DNA of 64,000 bases from Populus alba (Eukaryota > Streptophyta > Magnoliopsida > Malpighiales > Salicaceae). Position numbers and translations under genes: made by a program. The stretch covers positions 13,516,001-13,580,000 of the forward strand of contig NC_133296.1 of the NCBI RefSeq assembly GCF_005239225.2, in the 5' to 3' direction. A model generated the notes under the pieces. It worked only from the letters and a program-made list of their open reading frames with translations. It was not told where the DNA came from and did not search any database. Positions 1-11,000 of the stretch are shown here, piece by piece. Each line of letters begins with the position of its first letter. Position 1 is the stretch's first letter.

Positions 1-898
1 CACAAATCAATTGTCATCTATTAAGATTGAGTTTGATGATGAGATTCGTGCACTCATTTTGCTAGCTTCACTTCCAAACAGTTGGGAAGGTATGAGAACA
101 GCCGTGAGTAACTCAGCCGGAAAATCCAAACTAAAATATGATGACATCCGGGATTTGATTTTGGATAAACAAGTGCGCAGAAAAGACTTAGGTGAAAATT
201 CAGGTTCAACTCTCAACATTAACACTCGAGGGAGGAGACATGATAGAGGCTTATTCAAAGGCAGATCAGAATCAAGATACAAAAGTAAAAGCAAGTTTGG
301 ACCCAGAAAGTAGGTTGAATGTTGGAATTATAATGAGGAGTTGCACAAAACCAAAAAAACCTGAGGCTGACTCTACGAACGCTACCACTGATGAGGCACA
401 AGATACTTTGATTCATGCTGTACAAAGTCCAATTGATGATTGGATTCTTGATTCTAGTTATTCATTTTACTGTACACCACACCATGAAATGATGCAAAAC
501 TATGTTGCGGAGATCAAGGTGTAGTCTATCTGGCTGATGGACAACCAATGGATATTGTAGGTATAGAAGATGTGCAAATCAAGACGATGAATCGATCTAT
601 ATGGAACTTACAAAATGTAAGACATGTTCCTAGATTAAAGAAGAAACTGATCTCCCTTGGACAACTTGACAATAGTGGTCATTCAATTCCTTTTTCTGGG
701 GGCATATGGAAAGTATCAAAGGGAGTAATGGTTTTGGCTCGTGGAAAGAAAACTAGCACCTTGTATATGACCACAAGATTTGCAGACATCATTGCCTCCA
801 TTGAAGCAGAAAATCAGGCACAATTATGATACTGAAGACTCGGTCATATGAGTCAAAAAAGGATGAAGATACTTCAGTTAAAGGAAAAGCTGTCACAG
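1..898 (+). mobile_element. Ty1/copia gag-protease relic (plus arm)
   Basis: Degenerate Ty1/copia polyprotein fragment reading rightward and entering from the left edge. Visible in order are the end of the gag (UBN2-type) domain (SSIKIEFDDE, NSWEGMRTAVSNS), a basic RGRRHDRGLFKGRS stretch, the protease neighbourhood (DDWILDSSYSFYCTPHHEMM) and a gag-pre-integrase segment (RLGHMSQKRMKI near 840-870). A stop at 310-312 and frame changes break the frame. The zinc knuckle seen in the minus arm is destroyed here. The protease DSG(A) motif reads DSSY, so the enzyme would be inactive. At about 898 it abuts an inverted relative of itself. Confidence 0.9.
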
Positions 899-902
899 TT
901 AT

Positions 903-2104
903 ACCTGATTTTCTGCTTCAATAAAGGCAATGATGTTTGCAAATCTTCTGGTCATATACAAGGTGCCGATTTTCTTTCCACGAGTCAAAACCATTGCTCC
1001 CTTCAATACTTTCCACATACCCCCAGAAAAAAAGATTGAATGACCACTATCATTAAGTTGTCCAATGGAGATCAGTTTCTTCTTTAATCTAGGAACATGC
1101 CTTACATTTTGTAAATTCCATATAGATTCATTCATCGTCTTGATTAGCACATCTCAAATACCCACAATATCAATTAGTTGTCCATCAACCAGATAGACTA
1201 CACTATGATCTTTGGCAACATAGTTTTGCATCATTTCATGGTGTGGTGTACAGTGAAATGAATCATCAGAATCAAGAATCCAATCATCAATTGGACTTTG
1301 TACAGCAAGAATCAAAGCATCTTGTGCCTCATCAGTGGTAACGTTCGCAGAGTCAGCCTCAGGTTTTGTGCAACTCATGTAATGACCAGGTTTGCCACAA
1401 TTCCAACATTCAACTTGCTTTCTTGGTCCAAACTTGCTTTTACTTCTGTATCTTGATTTTGATCTGCCTTTGAATAAGCCTCTATCATGTCTCCTCCCTC
1501 GAGTGTTGATGTTGAGAGCTAAACTTGAATTTTCACCCATATCTTTTCTGCGCACTTCTTCAGCCAAAATCAAATCTTGTATGTCAACATATTTTAGTTT
1601 GGATTTTTCGCTTGAGTTACTCACAGCTGTTTTTATACCTTCCCAACTGCTTGGAAATGAAGCTAGCAAAATGAGTGCATGATTCTCATCAAACTCAATC
1701 TCAATAGATGATAATTGATTTGTGATGGTATTAAAGTTGTTGAGGTGTTGTGTAACAAATATGCCTTCTGTCATCTTCAAGTTGAACAACTTTTTCATCA
1801 AGCACACTTTGTTATTTGCTGATGGCTTCTCATACATCCTAAACAAGGCTTCCATTAATCTTGCAGTGGATTTTTCTTTTGTAACGTTGTGAGCAATTCT
1901 TCTAGATGAGGATAGCTGGATAATGCCCAAAACTTGTCTATCAAGAATTCGCCATTCTTCATCTTACATATTCTCTGCTTTGCTCCCCAACAGAGGAAGA
2001 TGAAGTTTCTTCCTATATAGATAGTCTTCAATTTGCATTTTCCAATATCAAAAATCTGTCCCATCAAAATTTTCAATTCCAACAACCTTTATTTCATCTG
2101 CCAT
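903..2104 (-). mobile_element. Ty1/copia gag-protease relic (minus arm)
   Basis: Inverted relative of the plus arm. It starts at ATG 2104 (MADEIKVVGIENFDGTDF) and has an early in-frame TGA where a basic residue usually precedes YWK. From 1930 to about 1154 a long open stretch covers gag, the RGRRHDRGLFKGRSKSRYRS region, a CCHC-like knuckle (CWNCGKPGHYMSC, one residue short in the last spacing) and the protease region. The protease motif reads DSDD instead of DSGA. A TGA near 1153 replaces the GAA (Glu) found in the plus arm. Its 5' leader and LTR lie to the right (2105-3063), so this is the 5' half of an element in reverse orientation. Confidence 0.9.
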
Positions 2105-2676
2105 TTTAAATAATTTTAGAATTTGAATATGACTTCACGGTTGTGTCTAGAATGGCAAAAAATGTTGGAAACGACTCTGAAATCAGCCAAATCGAACTTT
2201 GGATGGCTCCGATCTAATCAATCAACTTTTGGACCAATCGACGGTATAGATAAGGTCGCATGTCAGATGAAATTGTATCTGCACCATATTGGATCAAAAC
2301 CCAACAGATGATGAATCATCCATGTAAGCAAACCGGGCCCACCTTTAATGACGTGGAAGAATCGTGCGTAATTATTGCTAGATTATTGTCAGGTGGCATG
2401 CCAGATTATTATGCAGAATGGCTGCGCTGGTTGATGACATGGCGAGTCAACCCGGTTCAGTTACGGGTAGTCGGGTGAAGGAGGAGCATGGAACACGTAC
2501 GACGTGTGGGCAGTCCTGGCATCGGCGTGTTCGGGCATGCAACACATCGGTTCTTCACTGAATTTTCACCAGTGGATTTATCTTGTCTTCCCCTACACGA
2601 TGGTATGTTCAAAAACACGTTTTGAGAACTTTTATTTCTGGGTTTGGATCAAACACCCTCCTTTTTCAAGAACAAA
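2105..2676 (-). mobile_element. Retrotransposon 5' leader (untranslated)
   Basis: This lies between the gag start at 2104 and the primer-binding site at 2677-2687, where a copia 5' leader is expected. No domain is recognisable in either strand; the short ORFs here look incidental. Confidence 0.7.
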
Positions 2677-2687
2677 CTCTGATACCA
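2677..2687 (-). other. Retrotransposon primer-binding site (tRNA-iMet)
   Basis: On the minus strand this reads TGGTATCAGAG, the sequence complementary to the 3' end of plant initiator tRNA-Met used by copia elements. It sits two bases inside the CA end of the LTR at 2690. Confidence 0.9.
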
Positions 2688-2689
2688 TT

Positions 2690-3063
2690 TGATAGGAAAT
2701 TCCAGAAATCAAACACACAAATTAACATGATTTGGCAACTTGCTTACTCCACATAGCTACTGATTTGTATTAACTAATCTTTGATGCAATACAAACAAGG
2801 AGGAGAAAAAACTCTTCTCTACTCAACTCAACTCACTCTAGCTCTTTCTATCTTTTTCACTCTGTTACATTCTCAACTCTTTATTGAGTCTATTTATAGA
2901 CCAAGCTGGGAGCAAGGGCCATAAATCACAACATGATTTATGCCTGTGATTTATGCCACCATTTATGCCTTAAATTAAGCCTCCACCTTGTGCTAAGTGG
3001 AGATGAGTTATTCCCATTAGCATATAGTGGAGATGGGCATTGTTTGTCTCTATTTTACTAACA
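2690..3063 (-). repeat. Copia LTR, inverted (5' LTR of minus-strand element)
   Basis: A 374-bp LTR in reverse orientation. On the minus strand it starts TGTTAGTAAAAT at 3063 and ends TTCCTATCA at 2690, followed by the primer-binding site. It contains a TATA-like CTATAAATAGACTC and matches the plus-strand LTR at 3784-4154 over its whole length with scattered differences. Its TG end touches plus-strand pol sequence directly at 3064, which is abnormal because a 5' LTR should be bordered by host DNA. Confidence 0.9.
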
Positions 3064-3783
3064 GACACATGGATAAGATTCCATATGCCTCAGCTATCGG
3101 CTCTTTGATGTATGCTATGGTTTGTACCAGACTAGATATTGCCCATACAGTGGGAGTTGTAAGTCAATATATAAGCAATCTTGGAAAACAGCATTGGGAG
3201 GGAGTAAAATGGATCATAAGGTACTTAAAAGGTTTCTTGGAAACCTGTCTTAGTTTCACAGCTAGTGGTTTGAAACTTGAAGGGTTTGTAGACGTTGATC
3301 TAGTAGGAGATGTTAATAGCGGAAAGAGCACTACAGGATATATATATAGTCTAGGAGGTACTGCTGTTTCTTGGAGTTTTACCTTGCAAAAGATCGTCAT
3401 TCTTTCAACAACAGAAACTGAATATGTTGCAGTCTCATAATCTGCAAAAGAGAGTATGGTTGCAGAGTTTTCTAAAAGAACTAAGCAAGATGAATGAAAA
3501 GGGTACTCTATATAGCGACAGTCAGAGTGCAATCTTCCTTGCCAAGAATCCAGATCAAATAATCGTTCTTTCACTCGAGGACTAAACACATTCAGATCAA
3601 ATATCACTTCATTCGACAATTGCTGAACGATGAACAACTAATGCCAAAAAAGGTCTGAAGAAGCAAGAATTCAGCTGACATGTTAATCAAAGGAGTTACA
3701 CTTGATAAACTGAAGTTGTGTAAAACTTCGATTGGTCTTCAAGGATAAAAGATAATTTCATTGTTTGTCTCCAAATGGGAGAT
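3064..3783 (+). mobile_element. Copia pol 3' end (RT tail, RNase H) relic and polypurine tract
   Basis: The end of a copia pol gene. It runs from DKIPYASAIGSLMYAMVCTR through an RNase H region (TGYIYSLGGTAVSWS, STTETEYVAVS) to DMLIKGVTLDKLKLC before the LTR. A stop at 3438-3440 and later frame breaks make it a pseudogene. The polypurine tract (AAATGGGAGA, about 3773-3782) precedes the 3' LTR. Integrase and most of reverse transcriptase are absent from the window. Confidence 0.9.
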
Positions 3784-4154
3784 TGGTAGTAAAATGGAGA
3801 CAAACAATGCCCCACCTCCACTATATGCTAGTAGGAACAACTCATCTTCATTTAGCACAAGGTGAAGGCTTAATTTAAGACATAAATTGTGGTATAAATC
3901 CTGCCATGATTTATGGCCCTTGATCTCGGCTTGGTCTATAAATAGACTCAATAAAGAGCTGAGAATGTAAGAGAGTGAAGAAGATAGAGAGAGCTAGAGT
4001 GAGTTGAGTTGAGTAGAGTAGAGAAGAGTTTTTCTCCTCTTCCTTGTTTGTATTGTATCAAAGACTAGTTAATACAAATCAGTAACTCCGTGGAGTAGGC
4101 AAGTTGCCGAACCATGTAAATTTGTGTGTTTTTGAATTCTAGAATTTCCTAACA
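3784..4154 (+). repeat. Copia 3' LTR
   Basis: A 371-bp LTR beginning TGGTAGTAAAAT after the polypurine tract and ending TTCCTAACA. It pairs with the inverted LTR at 2690-3063 and has the same TATA-like box (CTATAAATAGACTC) and GAGTTGAGTTGAG tract. The two LTRs are in inverted rather than direct order. Confidence 0.9.
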
Positions 4155-4780
4155 CTTATGGCATAAAGAGGTCATCATGGATTGTAATATTTAGACAGAA
4201 TGCAGGCAATCCTTGAAACATTAATATTCCGAAAAGTAATAGCAGCAACCCAGAAAAATCATGAAAGAATGCTGATCTTTCATTTGGACAACAGCCAATG
4301 CATAGCAAGGCTAAAAGAATAACTTCTCTTACCTTTCAATTTCCTAAATGTTAAAGGACAAGCTTGGTGACAGCTTTGGTGCGGTGGAAGTCAATGGTGT
4401 AAAATAATAAATCAAGAATCGATTAATCAATCAAGTTGAGCAATTACCTTAACAGCTTCCAAATTCAAGCAATAAATTTGAATCTAAACTAGAGGGTTGA
4501 AACTGTCTACAAATTACAACACTCCAAGGAACAAACTTACAAAAGAATAATCAGAAAAAGGAATGGCAATCAAATGCAAAAGCCTCTTGGATCCATACCC
4601 CCTTCTTAAGCTTTCTCTCGACTTCAACAAGTTTGCTTGTCTCTAGAGGCAAGCAATTGGACTACAACTATCCATCTGAACATTCTTGTTGTCTGAAAGG
4701 CGACTTCAAATAATAAAAAAGCAAATTATAAAATAGGAGAAAATATTACCACCAATACCTCCTTTCTTCATCTATTCTGA
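4155..4780. other. 3' flank of RABA1 gene
   Basis: No gene seen. The part next to 4780 is probably the 3' untranslated region of the minus-strand RABA1 gene. Confidence 0.5.
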
Positions 4781-6239
4781 CTATGTGGAGCAGCATCCAA
4801 CCTTTTTCACAGCTGATACATCATCTTTGCCAACATTAATAGTCTGTCCCTTGGGCAAGGCTGCAGGGTCATCCCCAACATCAAGAGCCTTCCGGCTGAC
4901 TACATGATAAATCTGAGTGAGCACTTCTGTGAATGCATTTTCAACATTCAAGGACTCCAGGGCGGAGGTCTCCATGAAAAAAGTGTTCTCTCTCTCAGCA
5001 AATGCAGTGGCATCTTCCGTAGTAACTGCACGCAAGTGACGCAAATCTGCCTTGTTTCCCACAAGCATAATCACGATGTTGGATTCGGTGTGATCACGAA
5101 GCTCCTTTAGCCATCTCTCCACGTTCTCAAAAGTGACATGTCGAGTGACATCGTAGACAAGCAAGGCACCAACAGCTCCTCGATAATATGCACTAGTAAT
5201 TGCACGGTACCTGTATCAATGAATACAAAATACAATGAAAACTGCCTCCCGTATTATATAATGAGTGGAAATAACACGCGCGCGCGCGCACACACACACT
5301 TCCATTCTCTCCCTTTCTCTCTACTTGTGTCAACACAAATAATACAAGAGCAGATTGGATCATACTCCATCTCTCAAAATGATGTTTTTATCTCCTAGGG
5401 TGGATGCAAAATGAAGATAGAAAATAAACACAGAGATTAGATGAAAACACTGGACTATCATATTTCTTGTTCTCAATTTAGTCTTTTACAAATCCAAAAA
5501 TGAAAACTAGCAGCAACTCAAAAACAGCTATTTGTTATCAAAGGTGCAAACCTTTGATCCCTTCTTCAGCAAATTCTAAATCTCCAAAATAGACCAATTC
5601 AGGTCGTTTCAGGTCCTACCATTTTTGGCATGGGAATCCCATTTTGATCTTTTTGTCCATAACGTACATTTTACATTCATGCAAAAGCAAAAACAAAATT
5701 ACAGATTAAGGCCATTAACTACACTACACCTACAACCAGAGCATATCATAACGAACTTGATCTCAAGTAACCAATAAAATGCACATTATGGCAGTCTACT
5801 AACACCCTTTACCATCTTCAATATGCAAAAACACTAAAGCATCAAAAACCAAAATCAGAAAAGAAAGAAAAAACAAAACTTTATAGCATAAAGCCATAAA
5901 CCGCTTAAAGGCATACAGATCTGATAAACTCAGATGCAGATTTCACAAAACAAGACAAAACCCGTGTTAGAAAACTAGAAAGATCCATGATTTGAGATTA
6001 AGAAAAAAAAGATTAGACCTTTCTTGGCCAGCAGTGTCCCAAATCTGAGCCTTGACAACTTTATCATCAACATGGATACTACGAGTGGCAAATTCAACAC
6101 CAATAGTGGATTTGGATTCCAGACTGAATTCATTTTTCGTAAATCTTGACAAAAGATTGGATTTTCCAACACCAGAATCACCTATTAACACTACTTTGAA
6201 TAGATAATCATAGTCATCATCAGCCCTGTAAGCACCCAT
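4781..6239 (-). CDS. RABA1F: Rab GTPase, RABA1f-like
   Basis: Two exons: 6019-6239 and 4781-5210. The intron splits an Arg codon (AG|G) just after WDTAGQE. The product is 216 aa, normal for RABA1. Seen: P-loop GDSGVGKS (about 20-27), effector TIGVEF, WDTAGQE, guanine-specificity GNKADL, ETSAL, and the C-terminal GCCST with two cysteines for geranylgeranylation. The RABA1 (Rab11-related) family acts at the trans-Golgi/recycling endosome in secretion towards the plasma membrane. The N-terminus [17 protein letters not shown] and the C-terminus most resemble RABA1f. All nucleotide-binding motifs are intact, so it is likely functional. The exact paralogue within RABA1 is inferred from memory of the family. 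Confidence 0.95.
5277..5300. repeat. (CG)n(CA)n microsatellite in RABA1 intron
   Basis: Alternating purine-pyrimidine run (CGCGCG then CACACA) inside the single intron of the RABA1 gene, followed by a CT-rich stretch. Confidence 0.8.
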
Positions 6240-8087
6240 CTGCTTCGCTAAATTTCTTGTTTTTGTTATACGGGAAAGGAAATGAAATGGAGAGTAATAA
6301 AGGTTTGGCTTTATTGTGTTGTGGGGTTATATGCGGATCTGTGTTGTAGAGTTTTTGAATTTTAAAATGTTGAACATTCTTTGCTTTTTCTTTGAGGGAG
6401 GGAGGGAGCGAGGGAGGGACTTGTGTGTTTTGTATAGAAAAATGATAGATTTGAGAGAGAAAGAGAGACTCAAAGCTTTAACAACAAAATACTAAGGTTG
6501 AATTTTCCTTTTTTTTTTTTTTTTTTTTTCTTTTTATAATTATAATAATTTATTTTTTTATTTTAAATTAGTTTAGAATATATTTGAAATTATGGTAGTA
6601 ATTTTTTTTGCATGAAAATATATGGAAATAATATTTTTTTTAAAAAAATTATTTTTTAACATCAACATATCAAAATAATTTTAAAATATAAAAAAATTAA
6701 TTTAAAATAAAAAAAAAAACAAATAGACTCTAATTATAAATTTACATAACAATATAACAATATAGTTAACATTAAAATGGAAAAAAGTTTCATTAACTAA
6801 TAACTAGTTACTGTTACTATATATTAAAATTATTTTCATAAATTTTCTTTTGGTTTTTACCATGAAATGGAGTATACAAAAACAAAAACAAAATTATTTT
6901 CTTTCCAATTCTTGTGAAACTTAAATTTGGAATGATAAACATGAAGGGTAAAGTCACTTATCAATTATACTAGAGTTTTCAAATAAAATAACTCCACCAT
7001 AAAATAGTCTTGAAATTATAATGATTTTCAAAAAATAAAAATAAAAATAAAGTGTAAATTTGTTCACATTATATTTAATATCTCACAAGCAACCCGTGTC
7101 CATCAGAGTCATGCCTTCCTGTTAAAATATTTTTAAAATTAATATATATATATTATATATCATCAAATTAATAATAAAAAAAGAAAAAAAAATCTGAGGG
7201 CATATAATATTTTCTCCTAAAAGTTGCTTCACCACAATTCAAAAGAGACAGCGTCGTAAGATGAACAGTAAAATATAAAAAGATAGTTTTTTTTTTAACA
7301 TTGTTTCTGATTTCTATGCATTCATTAATTTTATTTATTATTTATAATTATATTTCTTTTCTGGTCAATTTTTGAAAGTTCTTGATAAAATTTACAACTT
7401 ACCTTAAATTAACCACTTGGCTTCGAGCCTTCTAGATATTTGAAAAGTTATAGCACAGAATGGCGGAATCAATCAACATACAGTATGAACATGGATTTAT
7501 TTAATCACACCAAATAAATAAAAAAATAAAAAAGGTGTACACAGAAAGGTCGTTAGTTTTCCATTAATTGAAAATCCCATTACTAAATTGATTTCCAATC
7601 GTGTTCTCCATTATGAATTTTTAAATTTCTTAATCATGTTCAACGGTTCAATTTTCAACTTTTCTTTGGGGATCACACTTCCAGATGAAAATCTGATGTA
7701 AACACCAAAGTGGGATGCTGACAACATTGTTTGTCGTTGTCGTTTTCCTTTTCTTTCAGCATGTAACGTTCATGTTTTTCCATCTCTACAAGGCATAATA
7801 TATCTAGAAGATGATTTCAAAGATTGGTCCTTGTACAGTTGAAAATTCTTGGAAACTTCGAAAAATGCTCTCCCTTTGGATTAACCTTTAGCTTGGAAAC
7901 AGCAGTAGCAGCAGGATTCTTCAGTACATACCAATATGATGAATTTATCAGACATTATTGTTTCAAAACCAAAAACACAAGATCCCCTGTATTATTTGCC
8001 AGTTTGGTATTTTCTAGCATTACCTATATGGAGGCAGGCAAAAAAAGGAGTACAACAGGTACCAGCTTCTGGTGCACTCGATAGATT
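6240..8087. other. Intergenic between RABA1 and TypA-like genes
   Basis: The first 230 bases are the 5' leader/promoter side of RABA1, with a GGGA-rich purine tract (about 6393-6420) and GAGAG repeats. From 6500 to 7440 the DNA is very AT-rich with poly-T and no coding signal. The last few hundred bases (about 7690-8087) probably hold the 3' untranslated region of the TypA-like gene. Confidence 0.5.
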
Positions 8088-11000
8088 TCACTCCTTCAGC
8101 CTTCTACTCATGGCTTTACGCTTGTTAACTTCCAGATATCTTTTTCTCAACCGGATGGTCTTAGGTGTGACCTGCATGGGCAAAGATTGTATCAGACACG
8201 TTATGGAAAAAGGTTCACTGCCAAATGAAAATATACAGGGCCTAAAATATGCAGCTAAGCAGCATGTGAAGGAGCTCACGGTAGCAGAATTCAAAAGGAA
8301 AATGGATACGAAGTTCTGAACCAGTTCTTGAGAACCATGAGTTATATGCAAACTAAGTGTAAGTGTGGGGTCTGATATTCGAGACCAGAAACAATCAGAG
8401 CAAAAAGTTACCCCTGTGACCATGTCAACCAAGAATGGAAATGAGAATGTTAAGAGAAATGTACCTCAATAAGCTCATCGGAAGCTACATAACCAATGGC
8501 TTCTTCAAGCGTCATCTGCACAAAATTGTTTTGTGATGTTAATAATCACGTGTAGATCTGGGAAGTTTAAATTCATAGCATGCAAAAAGCTGCCTAAGCT
8601 GTCTACAGCCCTTCACTTTTAATGGACATTTCTTGTTCAAGAGCTTAATAGAAAGTGTCAAGACTGCTTTCAAAGTGTTGTCAGAGTTAAAATTGAAACA
8701 TTTAAACTCAACAGAAAAGCATCAAAGTAGGTTTTCACACGTATGGTACTTGTATTCTAGAACAGGTTTCATAAAAATGATGTCCTAGTAAGATCCTTCA
8801 CTCCCATCCAGATGCACTTTCAATTACTTTACTGTTATCTATAAAATCTGTAAAAATTAAAAAATTCAAGTAGGTCTTCATACATATGGTCCTAAAATCC
8901 CAAGACAAGTTCTATAGAACTGATATACTATCTGTTTAAAGTTCTTGTAAAACCCTTTTGCTCCTGTCCAGACGCATTTACAGTTAGTGCATGTTTGAGG
9001 AAAAAGAGTTAAGAATCACTTGAACAGGAACTCTTCATGTTTTTTTTCCAGGTTTTGTTTCTTATTTTTAAAACTTTCCAACAATTCTTTGTCTTTTCTC
9101 ATTTTGTTTGTTTACTTGGGTGTGACACTTGCGCACAACCTGGATACCTGGATTATTCCTTCAGTGATTTCTAATTGTTCACTTCCTAACCATGAAGAAG
9201 AAGAAGAAGAAGAATTAGTTTCCAATTGCATACCAAGCGAGGTGGAGAAAGTTTCACATTCTCATCCTTGCCAGCAGCACGCATGTTACTAAGTTCCTTT
9301 GCCCTAACTGGGTTGACCTGTTTAAGGAAAAAAAAAATTAGTATCATTGAACAGTAAATGAAAATGGATAAGATGGGAGCCATAAATCCTTCTTACATCA
9401 AGATCTGTATCCCTTGAATGTTCGCCCACAATCATGCCATCATATGTCTGCAAAATAAAGGATATGAAAGTAAGCAGTTATGCTTATGCCTTTGAAAACA
9501 ACTTTTAGCCAGTAAATGGCCGTTGTCCTAGGATAACCAACCAGCCCAAAACTGCACAGTGAATGAATTATGATATAATCAACTTTTTCATGACTCGTGT
9601 GCATTCCATGTCAGTCCCATTTGTGCCTGGAGCAATGACAAGATGGTAAAACCTTGATAGCATGAAAAATGGTTCATGAGAGAGATATCCTATCTATATT
9701 ATTAACGGAATCTTTTGAGAGCACCTATTTTCAAAGGAGTACTGCATAGTTATTATGAATTAGGACTTCAAAAAAGAGTAATCTTAACAGAAATTAAATT
9801 TCTTTATGCATGTCTAACATGAGGAAGCATGGGGAAAATGTAAAAACATTTCTTCACTGGTTTCAGAAAAACACAGATTCAACAGTCAGAAAGATAAACA
9901 AACAGGTAAGTGTTTTCATTTTTGTAAGAAAACAACCTCCATCCCAGGACTAACAAAGAGTATTCCACGAGGTTCTAGACTCGTTAATGCATAGGCTGTA
10001 ATGGCACCATAACCCATCGATACCTGTTCAATCAAGCAACCAAAATTAAATCAGGTCCAGAACAGAAAAATAGTAGTAAAAAAAAAAAACACAACTTCTT
10101 ACTTCAATGACAAGAGCAAAACATACAAAAATTAGGTCTCCATTACCAACACATGATTCCTAGGGAAAAAAAGACTTATGGAATACTCAGACAATTAAAC
10201 ATGTTCCAGCATATAAATTAGGACTCTACCAGCAGTGTTTTAAAATTTCTCCATACCCCTTAGATGAGGTTCTTAAATGGGTATTGAAAAGCTCATTCCA
10301 GTGATGTATCAATACAGGGCACAAGAAACAGGATATAAGCAAGTCACGTAAGACCATTCAATGAAATTACTCCGCTAAGTCACCAGGATCTAGGGAGTGG
10401 ATGTTAAAAAAAAAGAAAACACTAGGGGGGGGGGTGTGTGTGTGTAAATGACGAGCCAATAATCCCATCTTCATAAACAAGCCAGACCAATAGGGTCTAC
10501 AGGAAAAATCAATGTCAAGGTTTATTTATAAGAGAAAGAGTAACAAGTACAAATAAAGCCACTAATGCTTAATAACACCAATTTATATGCATAAACATGA
10601 AGTATGCACAAACAAGGAGGTTGCTGATGCTCACTCAAAAAGGTGATTGATTGCCACCTAGCTAGCAAGTTTCCCAATACTATAAGAGTGTTCACATAAA
10701 TATATAATGCCCCATGTAGTAGTAATGAGGAGAACCTCAATTGAATCATAAGACATTAGGGAAAAAGATCTCCACTCAATTATGATAACAGTTTGGCTAT
10801 TATACAATTTCAAACAAAAAGGAAGGAGGAAGACATACCAATACTCCCTTTCTAACATTTCCAAGTGGGCCCCGATGTTTTGCATAGGCTGCAGTTAGCA
10901 AAATAAACCACATGAGCACCGTACAATAGAAATAGTAAATAAAAAAAGCTTAAGCAAAATATTGGGATATGGGGGAAATTTAAAACACTGCAGGCAAATT

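Noticed and set aside
3164..3637. 157-aa minus-strand ORF
   Set aside because: Shadow of copia pol on the opposite strand; no domain of its own.
9020..9292. 90-aa plus-strand ORF
   Set aside because: Lies across an intron and exon 17 of the TypA-like gene on the opposite strand.
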